Below, in pieces: positions 21,181-32,869 of a stretch of DNA of 64,000 bases. Source of the stretch: Neostapfia colusana (lineage: Eukaryota > Streptophyta > Magnoliopsida > Poales > Poaceae); the NCBI GenBank assembly GCA_030760725.1, contig JASWHV010000011.1:19555501-19619500 (forward strand). Direction: 5' to 3'. Each line of letters begins with the position of its first letter. Within the stretch, counting starts at the first letter, position 1. The position numbers were made by a program, and so were the translations under genes. The notes beneath the pieces were generated by a model, which saw only the letters and a program-made list of their open reading frames with translations, was not told where the DNA came from and did no database searches.

Positions 21181-24100
21181 ACACCGTCCTTCGAGTCGTG
21201 CACTTAAACTCAGAGGTGCACGGTTCTCACTCATTATTTCTGGACAGTCCAGAAATAAAACTTTCAAGTGTCTATCAGTCCACAACTATCAGATTGGAAG
21301 ACATTCCAGTGGTCCGGGAGTTTCCTGATGTATTCCCGGATGATTTACCGGGGATGCCACCCGATAGGGAGGTGGAGTTCAAGATTGAACTCGCACCGGG
21401 AACCATGCCAATATCCTGAAGGCCGTACAAGATGGCGCCCAAGGAGTTGGCGGAACTGAAGACTCAGCTCACGGACCTTCTGGAGAAGGGTTTTATTAGG
21501 CCGAGCTCCTCGCCATGGGGCTGTTTGGCATTATTTGTCAAGAAGAAGGATGAGACGCTACGGCTTTGCGTGGACTACCGTCCATTAAATGCCGTAACCA
21601 TCAAGAACAAGTACCCGTTGCCACGGATCGACATGTTGTTTGATCAGTTGGTCGAAGCAAGGATCTTTTCCAAGATGGATTTAAGATCCGGGTACCATCA
21701 GATTAAGATAAGGGCGGAGGACATTCCAAAGACAGCTTTCTCGACAAGGTACGGACTTTATGAGTACCTGGTCATGTCCTTCGGCCTCACCAATGCTCCA
21801 GCTCACTTCATGTATTTAATGAACTCGGTGTTCATGCCGGAGCTGGACAAGTTTGTCGTGGTCTTCATCGACGACATCCTGGTATATTCCAAGTCGGAGG
21901 AAGATCACAAGAAACATCTGCGTATAGTCTTGCAACGGCTGCGGGATCACAAGTTATACGCAAAATTCAGCAAATGCGAGTTTTGGATATCGCAAGTGCC
22001 TTTCCTCGGGCATATCATCTCAGCAGAGGGTATCGCTGTGGACCCGAGCAAGATCACGCAAGTGCTGAATTGGAAATCCCCGAGAACTGTTCATGAGGTA
22101 CGGAGTTTCCTCGGACTTGCGGGATATTATCGGAGGTTCATTCCGAACTTCTCGAAGATTGCCAAGCCAATGACAGAGCTGCTGAAGAAGGCTACCAAAT
22201 ATGTTTGGAGTCCAGCATGTGAAGCAGCATTCAAGGCTTTAGTCAAGCACCTGACATCAGCACCGGTTTTGGCGCAGCCAGACACAACAAAACCGTTCGA
22301 TGTGTACTGCGATGCATCCGGCATTGGGCTCGGATGTGTGCTGATGCAAGACCGAGGAGTGATCGCGTATGGATCACGGCAGCTTAGGAACCATGAGCAA
22401 AATTATCCAACTCATGACTTGGAGCTCGCTGCCATGGTACTTGCACTAAAAATGTGGAGGCACTACCTACTCTGTAATCTCGTACATTTATATACCGACC
22501 ACAAAAGCCTCAAGTACATATTCACTCAGAAGGAGCTGAACATGAGGCAACGAAGATGGTTAGAACTGATAAAGGATTACGAAGTAGAGATCCATTATCA
22601 TCCGGGCAAGGCAAACGTTGTGGCAGATGCGCTGAGCCGCAAGTCACACGTCAATAATCTGACCATCACACCATTGGAAGAGAGCGAACCACCACTCCAT
22701 GTGATTCCACACGGAGCTCTCTACAACCTAGCTTTGATCCCCACCATCCGTGAAGAGATAGCGGCAGCCCAGAAGAATGACAAGGGCATGTCACATTTGC
22801 GGAGACGTATAGACAGTGGGGAGTTGAAATGTTTCCGGAAGGACAGAGACGGCATCCTATGGTTCAAGGACCGGATCGTCGTACCCCGAAACCCGGAGTT
22901 ACGGAAGAAAATCTTTGATGAGGCTCACTTGTTAAAGTTTTCTATTCACCCCGGTAGCAACAAAATGTATCAAGAACTCAGAAGAAAGTTTTGGTGGACA
23001 CGGATGAAGCGAGAGACGGCAAAATACGTGTCCGAGTGTGATACATGTCGAAGGGTGAAGACAGACCACATGCGGAAACTGGGACTGCTGCAACCACTGG
23101 GCATTCATGCCTGGAAGTGGGAGGACGTGAGCATGGATTTTTTCGTCGTCGGTTTACCCACCACCTTACAGAAACATGATTCTGTGTGGGTGATCGTCGA
23201 TCGGCTCACCAAAGTTGCCCATTTCATCCCGGTCAACACCAACTACAACGCCAAGAAGTACGCTGAACTGTACATCTCACGGATCCTATGCTTATACGGC
23301 GTACCCCGTACCATCATATCGGACCGGGGCACTTTATTTGTGTCCCGTTTTTGGGAGCAGCTGCACGCTGCCTTGGGGACGAAGCTGATCCGTAGTTCAG
23401 CCTACCACCCGCAGACGGATGGACAAACCGAGCGGGTAAATCAGATTCTAGAAGACATGCTACGAGCTTGCGCTATCGACCACGGCAAGAATTGGGATGA
23501 TCACTTGCCGTTAGCCGAGTTCTCGTACAACAATGGGTACCAAGCCAGCATCAAGATGGCGCCCTACGAGGCGCTATACGGAAGAAAATGCCGCACACCA
23601 TTGAACTGGTGTGAGTCTGGCGAAAGGGTTACCTTCGGGATTGATCTTGTCAACAACGCGGAAGAAAAGGTTCGATTAATTCAAGCGAACCTAAAAGCCG
23701 CTCAATCCCGACAGAAACAGTATGCGGACCGGAGAAGGCGCCCATTACAATTCGAAGTTGGGGATCACGCATATTTACGGGTGTCTCCAATGAAGGGCGT
23801 AAACAGATTTGGGGTGAGGGGAAAGTTAGCACCCCGCTTCATCGGTCCATTCCAGATTACCGAAAGATGTGGATCGGGGGCATACCGGCTGAAATTACCA
23901 GAAGCACTTTCCGGTGTGCACGACGTCTTTCACATTTCCCAGCTGAGGAAGTGTCTCAAGCTATCAACTACCGTTCAGCTGGAAGACATTGAAGAACTGC
24001 AACCGGATCTCACCTATCGGGAGGAACCGGTGCAGATTATTGATGAAAAGGCTCGAACCACACGCAACCGTACGTTGTGGTTCTACAAGGTTCTATGGAG

Positions 24101-24188
24101 TAATCACTCCATGGACGAAGCGACATGGGAGAGCGAAGAATTCCTTCGCACTAACTACCCCGACTTTTTCACGTCGCATATCCGGTAA
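21177..24188 (+). pseudogene. Gypsy D reverse transcriptase, RNase H, integrase and chromodomain (one stop)
   Basis: The frame resumes at 21177 (LDTVLRVVHLNS). A TGA at 21417-21419, probably from CGA, precedes a clean frame from 21432 to 24188 (918 codons). Counting from the Met at 21432, RT has MDLRSGYHQIKI and catalytic FIDD at residues 145-148. RNase H starts at DVYCDASG and includes YTDHKSLKYI. Integrase has a zinc-binding HHCC region (CDTCRRVK), then D in SMDF, D in ISDRGT and E in TERVNQ. The C-terminal chromodomain is visible as FYKVLWSNHSMDEATWESEEF. Chromodomains of this clade are thought to direct insertion to H3K9-methylated chromatin. Confidence 0.92.
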
Positions 24189-24240
24189 TTTTCCACCGTC
24201 CTCTCTCTCATTTTCACCTTATAATCTCGGAACGAGATTC

Positions 24241-24257
24241 TTTTAAGGGGGGAGGAA
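24241..24257 (+). other. Polypurine tract of gypsy D
   Basis: TTTTAAGGGGGGAGGAA immediately before the 3' LTR, the plus-strand primer site. Confidence 0.9.
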
Positions 24258-27200
24258 TGTAAGGGCCTCAGTTTTTGACACATAATTGAAGTGTTCATCA
24301 CCACACACACACACACACCTCATTTGAGGAAAGATGATGAACACAAATGAAGAGCAAGTAACAATTATCAACATGCTCATTAGAAAACAAACTCACACAT
24401 TGCAAAAGTGGTATTTCCCACATGTGATATAGATGGGCTGGACATATGAAAACTCCTACACTTTGCTATGGATGTCCATGCCAAGTTTCACCCAAATTCA
24501 AAACCTTTTTGAGGTCATCTTGGGTATAGATAGGAAGGGGGCAGTTTGAAAACATATTCAAATTCAAACTGTTTTTATACCATGAATTTGAAAGTGGAAG
24601 GCATATTCTTACTCAGCACATTTTTGTGAGCTCACACACCAATTTTCACTCCATTTGGAGTTGATCTGGACATGAGCTAAGGGGGAGAAATTCAAACTTT
24701 ATTTGAATTTCAAACTGAACTTGTGCTGAAATTCATTCAAACCAAACCTCATTTGAACTTTGATCAATTCAAATGGCTCATGGGTGAATAATTTGAATGG
24801 CCAAGGGTAGTATAGGATTCACTGTTTACCACAGTTGTTAGGAGTAAATTTCAGAGGTTAAAATGAGGGGTGGGACCCACATGTCAGCCTCTGTCTCAAC
24901 ACAAACCGACTGAAACACAGTTCAGTCGGTTCCCGGTTGCAGTGTGCGCGCGCCACCGAGGGGGGCAGCCGGCGCCAGCTCCTGCTGCGCGCCCCAAGCC
25001 GGAGACCAGTCGCCGGGCTACTTATCTCCTCCCCGGCGTGCTCCGATCACTCATTCCCCGAGCTGCCGGCATACTCGGCCGTTTTTCCACTGCCATCACC
25101 GCCGCTCGAGCTCACGCTTGATCAGGCCGATCACCCGCGAGCACAGCCTCCCCTCCGTAGCAAAACGGCGCCAAGAGGTCGTGAGCAACCTCCTAGACCC
25201 CGTGTTGCCCAGTGAGCAAGCGTTCTCAAGCTGTACGAGCCATTTCTCCGGCGAGCCAAACCTCGCCGCCGATCGGGCTCCCGTGGACAGCACGGCACAG
25301 CCGTTGTCCTGTCCTCTTCTTTACACAAGAAAGGTGCATGATTGTATGTAGATGGAGTAGCCGAAAGCCGTTTGGCGATTGATCAACCCTCGGCCCAGAA
25401 TTTCCAAATTTACTCTTGATCAGTTCATAAGAACCGAGCTCACCTTCGGGTGAAATTCGTGCTCTATGCACGAAGGTTGGACGAGCTCGTTACCTAGTAG
25501 CTTCTACGCACGATAGCGCCCACGCTCGAACTGGAATTAGAGAAAACCATCGAGAATCGGCCATGATATGGCTGTTTTCCCCGCCGCCATGGCTGAACAC
25601 CTCGGCTCACCGTCGAGAGCCTAGTTGCCGGTATTTCTAGCTTCCACCCAGCCCTGGTTCGTATTTCCCATGCCCTACTGATGCTCTCCAACCGATTTCC
25701 GGTCGATTTGGTGCACGGGAGAGCGGGACCGACCTCACCGGAACCCTAGCAGGTGCTGTCACCGGTGCGCACGGGTTTCCGGTCATCGCCGGCGGCCGGC
25801 GACCCCACCATCGAGTCCAGGGGGTCGGAAAAGGGGCAGGCGGCAAGTTTCGGGCCGGGGGGTGGCCGGGAACTCAGTTCCGGCGAAGTTCGCCGTAGAA
25901 CGCCGCCGCCGCGCAGTTGGCGCGAGGAGGGAGACGACGCACTGTGTGCGGGGCCCACAAGCCAGAGTTTAAACTTTTCCCCGAATTTCAGTTTTAGTTC
26001 AAACTTCAAATCCTTATAACATTGGCTAGAAAGCTCCAAATTGAGTGAACCAAATTTTGCTGGATTCAGCTCTCTGAGTACTTTCCAGAAAATCAAGTTT
26101 CACTCCATGAAATTCCTTATTTCTCCAGAATTAATTCCTCAACGTTTAAACTGTTAGGAATTTTAACTGGAGAATCCTTTGGAGGAAAATCCTGAAATTT
26201 TGCTGAGATGTTCACCAAAATATCCTTGAACTACCATAAAAATTTCAGATCCATTTGAGCTCATTTAATCCACCTAATGGTGTGATTAGTGAAACTGTTC
26301 CAAAGAAAATAGAAAATGTTGAGAAACATTTTCAGAATTTTCTCTGAAATTGTTTAGCTCATATCTTTAGTTAGAGACTTCCAAATTAAGTGAGACCAAC
26401 TCCATTAGAACCCTCTGAAAATCTAGTTTTCAGGAAGGCATAGTTTGTTTCATGAAAATTCCTAGAACACCCTAAGAGTTCCAATTAAGGTCAAGGACAT
26501 AATTAATTGTGGAGGGCTCAAATGAGCTTTGCTGCAACTAAAACTTGACCAAGTCTTTGTTTATGTTGTAACCAAGCCACAGTAAAAGTTTCACAGTCAT
26601 TAGGTCTGTCTAGCAAGGGTTATAGACTTAACAACTTCAAGCTTAATACAAATGCATTAAATTAATACATGTATTGTTTCTATCATGTAGTCGCTAAGGT
26701 CGAGGAGGAACCCGAAGTCCTAGACTTTGTTACTCCGGAGGAACAGCTAGCCTATGACCAAGAGCAGCAAGGCAAGCTCCGGTTTGCATTAACCATTTTT
26801 CAAATTTTTATTGTTTTGAGCACATACTTGTTTTCCTTTATTCTGTGCATTAGAGTCTTGTTTGGAAACCCCACTGCATAGCCAAGAAAACCATGGGTTG
26901 GGTTTAGGATTGCAAACCCCGTTAGCCACTGCATTGCTAGGATAGAGTAGGATTCGGTACAAGTCGAGTAGTTGGAACTACTCGCGAGAATAGGCTAGAG
27001 GCACATTGCTCGGGTAGAGATAGCACATGATACACATGGCAAGAAAATGAGACCGAGCGGAGGGTAAGGGCAGCAGGACTTTGGGGCCTGTGTGCTGTAG
27101 CTCCGCTTGTGTCGATTGAGGACCGAGCCGTGTGCGGGCCTGTTGAACAAGCTAGAACAGTACCGAAGACCTACCGGCTATATGGGAACCGGGAAACTGA

Positions 27201-28182
27201 TGTAACTCGGGTAGCTGGGTATTGAGGCATTGCCCGTCGTTCAGAGGGTAGGTTGAGAGCTTGAGGTGTAAATCGGCTGGCGGCACGGAGATGCGCGTGC
27301 AGAGACCTCTTGCTCGGGACGATGGGACCGGTTCAATATTTGGCTAACGGGTGAAAGGTAGTCGCGTACGGCGTCCGTGATGGTTGTTGTAGGCAACATC
27401 GAGTACGGGCGTACGTGACGGGTTGTTCGGGTAACCCTGCAGGTGTAAATCGATTATAATCGCCGTCCCTCGCGGTCAGTGAGTACCACTTGTTCACTGT
27501 ACCGTGACGTAGAAAGAACAGGCTAGTTACATGTTAAAATGTTGCTGATTGAAAGCTGGACATTGATTGTTAATGATATGCTGTAGCTTAGAGCTAATTA
27601 AAGTTCTTTTCAACTTTGGGCAAAGTACATGAGAGAAATGCGTTTCTTGTTTGATTGCGGCTCTCTCATGTGCCTTAGCGTAAGGTTCTCCGCAACCTGC
27701 TGCTAAAACTTGAAAGTAAGGTTCTACTAATTAGGCGAGTCCTTGCAAATGATTTTTACATCATGCAACCCATTACCCTCATGTAGAAGTTCCATGTTTA
27801 GGTGAGACGGGTCAGACTTGCTGAGCCTTCGTGCTCACTGCTTGTGTTTGAAGCTTTTGCAGGGTTCTATGAGGAAGGGACTCCCGAAGAGGAGACGGAA
27901 CCCCAGGAGGGGAACCCCGTCGAGTGGGAGTCGTGCACGCCGCAGAGTTAGTGTGCGTGTGTGCTAGCAAGGACACGTTCGAGGGCTGAACGTGCACTTG
28001 ATGCTTAGTCTACGCCCGCGAGTGTAGACTGAACTTATTTTGATGTAAACATGTTCATAAACTTGTTTATGTAATGAAACTTCCGCTTCCGCTTTGCACC
28101 TTTGACGTGTGTTATACGGTGCTGTGCAACGCAGCACCCCTCAGCGTGATCCTGGCTCGACAGGACCAATGGGGTCGTGTCA
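24258..28182 (+). repeat. Gypsy D 3' LTR (3.93 kb)
   Basis: Same structure as the 5' LTR, with one more CA unit and about 33 scattered substitutions. Its mini-exon pair is at 26691-26771 and 27863-27951. The second segment ends WESCTPQS in place of WLSCTPQS in the 5' copy. Both exon frames are open. Confidence 0.95.
26691..27951 (+). other. LTR mini-exon cassette of gypsy D, 3' LTR copy
   Basis: Identical layout to the 5' copy: 81 nt, GC-type donor, ~1.09-kb intervening stretch, AG acceptor, 89 nt with TAG. The few differences lie mainly at synonymous sites or in the last codons. Being in the 3' LTR, it would lie in the 3' part of element transcripts and could be reached by splicing from internal donors. 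Confidence 0.5.
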
Positions 28183-28187
28183 GCTCT

Positions 28188-28680
28188 ATGCCCAGTCCAC
28201 TGGCTCGATGGCTGGCACACAGGCAGTCATATACACGATACACGATAACAATCATAGAAAGTATATCACAAGTCCATCACAAGCAATCACATGACACTAT
28301 ACACACCAAACTACACATTACTACCACGGCCGCTACCTCCGGAGCCCGCAAAATCATCCCCGAGCCGTCTACCCACTCCTAGCACATGAGGCGATGGAGT
28401 GCGAGCCTCCATCCCTGATGCATGTCATGTTCAAGCATATATTATCAGAATTAAGCAAGTTGAACTAGTTTTGACTTTATTTGAGCAAGTTTAACTATAT
28501 AAGACTATATTTGAGCAAGTTCAAAGTGTTTCGGTTATATTTGAGAAAGTTCAACTATGTTTGTCTATAATAGAGCAATGTTAACTAAGTTTAGTTATAT
28601 TTGAGTAAGTTTAGTTATAATTGACCAAGTATGTCTAAATAAACTTAAGAGAAGTTCGTTTTTACGTGAGCTCCTGCAAT
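28188..28680 (-). repeat. CACTA 3' non-coding region with AT-rich tandem repeats
   Basis: Resumes CACTA sequence after the gypsy D target duplication. From about 28440 to 28630 an imperfect ~28-bp unit, typified by ATATTTGAGCAAGTT, recurs seven or so times. 28188-28390 holds no recognisable gene. Confidence 0.7.
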
Positions 28681-30854
28681 CGGCACCTATGGCTGCTCTG
28701 GCTCGATCACCGGTGGTGCCTCCCACCGTGGAAGCTCAGCCTATTGTCCAGCCATCATAGCCTGCGAATACAAACGATTAGCACATTTTTGTATTCATAA
28801 TTTTCAAATATATATATATTTGAATGACAATTACTTACCGCCATTGCCGTCTGAAACTGTAGCATGTACGAGTTGAGATACTCGTCCCTGGCCCTAGTGG
28901 CTGCGCCCTGTCTCTCTCGCTCTTGTCGGAGCTCCTCCTAAGTTCTCTCTCTCTCTCTATATCTCCGGAGCTCCTCCTGTGTCCGGCGGAGCTCATCCTG
29001 GACACTCTGGAGCTCCAGCAAGCTAGACCGGCTACAAGAGCCGGCCTGCTGAGAGGAAGAGGACCTAGAGGGTCGTGCCTGCCTGGAGTCGACCACTCCT
29101 TGGAAGATGCCGAACCTACATAAAGAAGAAAGTTTATTAGATTTTCATCGACCACTCCAACAAAGTCGTAGATAGTAATTGTAGAAGATGAAAACTCACC
29201 GGCCGTGAGGTTTTTCGCGTCCACTTGCGTACGCAGCTTTTGGGATGATTGTTGGCGCGTTCTTCCAATCATACTCCTCGCCGCAAAGCCTCCGAGCCTC
29301 CTGGCCATACCTGGTCTATAAATAAGAAAACAAAAGAGCATCAACTAATTTGATTAAGAGAATTCAATACATGTGATAAGACAACTCACTAGTGCCTCTA
29401 TCACCGACTGAGAGCAGAGCTGGTCAGGCTGTGACGGATCACTTCCACTGTGACCTCTCTTCCACACCTCAATCGGTGGGGGCTCCTGACCAGTTGCGCG
29501 CTCCTATGGATGCACATGTCAGCACAATGAAAATATGAAACATAAATAAACATTATACTTGTTAATTTACACTTACAAGACATTTTTTCGACCGCAAATA
29601 CCGTCAGCACCAAAAAAGTGAGGCGGGTCCGTCCCTCTGCTTTCTCGACGACTGCAGGAGAGGGCCTAGAAATCCTCACTCCCCCACCGTAAGCAAAGGG
29701 CCTCATACACCTCCGGCCTGCCTTCTAGCCATTGGACTCCTCCATGACCCTACACAACTTTAAATAGAATGAGATAATTGAACAAAATAGAATTGAGAAT
29801 TTACCTCCATGTATTGCTCCGTAGTCAGGTACGTGGAAGACGCCGCCCTGAAGTGGCCCAACTCTTGCTCGCCCGGATGTAGCTTGAAATATTTGTTGGT
29901 AGCTTGAATCCAGGCGCTCGAAAGGGCCTGAGTCACGAGCTTCCTGGCATGGTTTTGGAAGACTAACCGGGCGTAGTCTACTGCGCCCTCGTCCTCCAAA
30001 CGGTACCGTGCATTGCATAACAAATTTATAAGTAATTGTATTTAACATATTATAGACTACATTTGATATGCTTAACATGAAGTCGGACCATACAGCCTCC
30101 TGGTGATTGCCGTGAGTCACGTCCTGTGCGGTTGCGTAATAATCCCATGACGTGGCGGTGACATCGTTTACTACACCTGGGTAGTGCAAACGGATTAGAC
30201 CACCTAGGACACGGTTCACCTGCTTGTGTCGTCCTTGACCTGAGAAGGAGTCATTGTACCAACCCCTAATACAGAATTATGAATCATTGTATATATATAT
30301 ATATAAGCTTAGAAAAATCTAAATTGAAGTGTAAGATATTTACTTACATATCGCCAATCGGACGGATAACTATCTGATCCAATGGGCTTGCTGGAGCAGG
30401 AGGAAGACTCACAAAGTGACCGCTCCTAGTCTTGCGCACCCGACGAGGCTCCACATCAGTTGACCCAAAAGAGTGGTCAGCTGAGGAACCTCCTGTCTCA
30501 GAACCACCGGACCCAGAAGCCGGCTGCGAAGGGTGGTCAGCAACTAGTGGCTGCTGTTGACCGCAATCCTCGGAGTACTCGGACGAAGAGTCGTCCTAGA
30601 AATTGTTTATATATGGATGTAGTACTTATGCAATTTAAGAACATAAGAAAATTGAAGAAGATGCTATTTACCTCTGAAGACCGCATTACTGCCACATTTC
30701 TACTTTGCAGCTCTAGTACCTGGCTCAACAACGCAGCCCTCCTACTAGCGCTGAGCTGGCTACCCCGAAAGGCCTCGCTCGAGGCAGTGGGCAGAAAACT
30801 CCGCGCCGGCGGCTTGTCCCCCTTGCTCTTTCCCTTTCTCCTACTTGATGACAT
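28681..30854 (-). pseudogene. CACTA second ORF (TNPA-like / plant Transposase_24 type), decayed
   Basis: The ATG at 30854 opens exon 1 (MSSSRRKGKSKGDKPPARSF), ending with donor GTAAAT at 30671. Exon 2 is 30595-30348 (DDSSSEYSEDCGQQQ, ending SPLDQIVIRPIGD) with donor GTAAGT. Exon 3 starts at 30265 (GWYNDSFSGQGRHKQVNRVL, TSWDYYATAQDV). All these junctions keep the frame. Further pieces near 30023-29800 (LSSAWIQATNKYFKLHPGE) and 29080-28860 (LQSVQDELRRTQEELRRY, coiled coil) belong to the same protein and are interrupted by stops. In En/Spm the second protein binds subterminal repeats and aids excision. This one lies just downstream of the transposase, as usual. Confidence 0.7.
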
Positions 30855-30897
30855 CCTGTCAAATGAACAATTATTATTTATTGAATTCAATTAATGA

Positions 30898-30946
30898 TAA
30901 GGAAGATAATAGAAAAGAAGATAATAGAAAAGAAGATAATAGAATT
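30898..30946. repeat. Short tandem repeat AAGAAGATAATAGAA
   Basis: About three units of a 15-bp repeat between the two CACTA genes. Probably simple slippage. Confidence 0.8.
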
Positions 30947-30998
30947 GAACCGTGACTGGTTTTCGTTTTCATTTTCGTGTCTCACGAGTCTCTATATC

Positions 30999-32270
30999 TT
31001 AAACATCTCCAATTAACTCATAAAGTTCTAGACCTGGCTCGATGACAAATTGATCTGGTAACTCATATTCTTGGTAAACCTCATCAATCTCACCGTTCAA
31101 TGACAACAAAGTATCATTATACTCATCATCGTCTGGTGTAGATAACTGTTCACGAGGATTCACCTTTTGTACAACCCACCAAGCACGTAGTTTTTCGCAA
31201 GGATAATTTAAATAATACACTTGCTCGACTTGGTTTGCAAGGATGAATGTGTTACATCCTTGTAGTCGTTCATTGTGTTTCACTTCTACCATGCCAAATT
31301 GGTTTTATCGAGTTCCTGTATTATTATCAAACCAATCGCAGTAAAAAATGACTACATTTAGCTCTTTATTTCAGGCAAAACTGAATTCAAGGATTCTTTT
31401 AATAATCCCATAGTAGTCCGTTTCCCATCCTTCGGAATCAAGAGTCGTATTCACAACTCCAGTTTTACATGTTGCCGTTAGAGGTCGATGATCTTCAAAA
31501 TCAGTTGTACGAAAGCAGAACCCATTGACATCGCATCGACCGTAGCTTCTAACTTTTGTAGATCCGTATGGCAATTGACTCAAGACCTCATGGACATCTG
31601 AATCATTTTTGCACTGTTCGAAATATAGAAGTTAGAAGGTTTTTTGCCCCAAAATCGTTAATGATAGAAGGAGAGAAAGAAAAGAAATTGTTACATGTTC
31701 TCTAAACCAAGATTGAAAGTTAGGCCCTCCATTTACTCCAATACGTCGCATCGTTAGTACTTTCTTGCTCGTAGGTTGATGTATAGACTTCCAATTTTCT
31801 CGGTCAAACAGGCTAAATAAAGAAAAAATAGGGTCATTATTGTATATTCAGACATGCGTGCTATTTACTATACATGGTGAACAAACACTTACTGGAAATA
31901 TTTGTCCACCCCATCTATATTTACATCCTCCGTCAACTTAGGATCTATGGCTTCAAGCATCTCATCCATCATATCAACCCCTGAGTTATCAGACATCACT
32001 TCTTCTTCAGCAGCTCGAGAACGTGTCTCACCGTGAAAGTACCAGACCGCATAATTTTGCATGAAACCGTTTCGACACACGTGAAACGTCAAAGTCACTT
32101 TGTCAAAAAAACATTGCATTCTGACATTTCATACATGGGCACCGCACCTTACTGTTGTTGGACAACGAAAAAGCTTGTTGTATAAAAGCATCAGTCTTGG
32201 TGAACCACTCATCTGAGTGTTGCCCATTCTTTTTCCAACCCGAGTACATCCATGTGCGATCTTCAGCCAT
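30999..32270 (-). pseudogene. CACTA transposase (TNP2-type), lacking its catalytic core
   Basis: Exon 1 (32270-31893) starts MAEDRTWMYSGWKKNGQ and encodes the transposase-associated zinc domain (VRCPCMKCQNA, GFMQNYAVWYFHGE). It is broken by a T7 run (32105-32111) that shifts the frame. Intron 1 is 31892-31813 (GTAAGT...TTTAG). Exon 2 (31812-31695) reads LFDRENWKSIHQPTSKKVLT. Intron 2 is 31694-31614 (GTAACA...ACAG). Exon 3 (31613-30999) encodes the DUF4216-like end (CKNDSDVHEVLSQLPYGS, VEQVYYLNYPCEKLRAWWVV) with two stops near 31371 and 31305. The exon joins are in frame, yet the large TNP2 catalytic domain and DUF4218 expected between exons 1 and 2 are absent. Confidence 0.82.
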
Positions 32271-32369
32271 GATTCAGGTTATACCTTCAAAGCAGACACA
32301 TCATTATAAGTTCATTTTTTAGTTTATGTCACGACCCCTATACCTAGGCGGATACGTCCTAAACCCACC

Positions 32370-32565
32370 CAAGAATGATCAGGGCAATGTGATTCTGACG
32401 AGACACGGAGTCTGAATCCGAACAAAATTTTGGCAGCATAACCCATCTGTTCTCCACTGCATGCCCAAAAATAGTGCAGCAGAGAATAACAGGGTTATGC
32501 TGTCAAAATCTCATCCGGACCCAGACCCGTACCTAGCTCGTCATAACCACGTCCTCAATCACTCT
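32370..32565. repeat. Long imperfect inverted repeat (fold-back) upstream of the transposase
   Basis: Two arms of roughly 90-110 bp pair around a ~12-base loop (CCCAAAAATA near 32469). The inner arms read TTTTGGCAGCATAACCC (from about 32428) and GGGTTATGCTGTCAAAA (to about 32508), mismatched at one site. The outer arms match as TGACGAG near 32397 and CTCGTCA near 32539. It could be a small fold-back transposon or an LTR fragment (GTCACGACCCC lies just before it). It has no coding capacity. Confidence 0.65.
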
Positions 32566-32869
32566 CAGGCTGTCCAAAAAGGGACAATTCCGAACCTGCA
32601 CGCTTCACATGCCTATCGCATGTGAAACGTGCAGATTCGAAACGGGTAATCGATTACTATACGTTACGTTAAACATTTCCATCTTCCAATCGTTTAAGAT
32701 AGAGGCAAGAACGAGAAAGAGGAGGAAAGTTGGTCAGAGTTCGAAGTGCAGGTCCGTCGTTCACATGCGGGTCATCTTTAGCGTCCTCATTGTCACCTTG
32801 CATTATGTGCTAGTGTTCAAACATCTCGACAAATACCATACTACTAAATTGGCCTAATTGGGCTTAAAA

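Larger units (their letters stand above)
12992..28182 (+). mobile_element. Gypsy D: full-length Tekay/Del chromovirus, young insertion
   Basis: 15,191 bp flanked by a perfect 5-bp target duplication GCTCT (12987-12991 and 28183-28187). LTRs at 12992-16914 and 24258-28182 begin TGTAAGGGCC and end GTCGTGTCA. By eye I count about 33 differences over ~3.9 kb (~0.8%). Internal order: PBS, ~1.5-kb leader, pre-gag ORF, gag-protease, RT-RNase H-integrase-chromodomain, PPT. The coding region has one frame change and one TGA. Confidence 0.96.
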
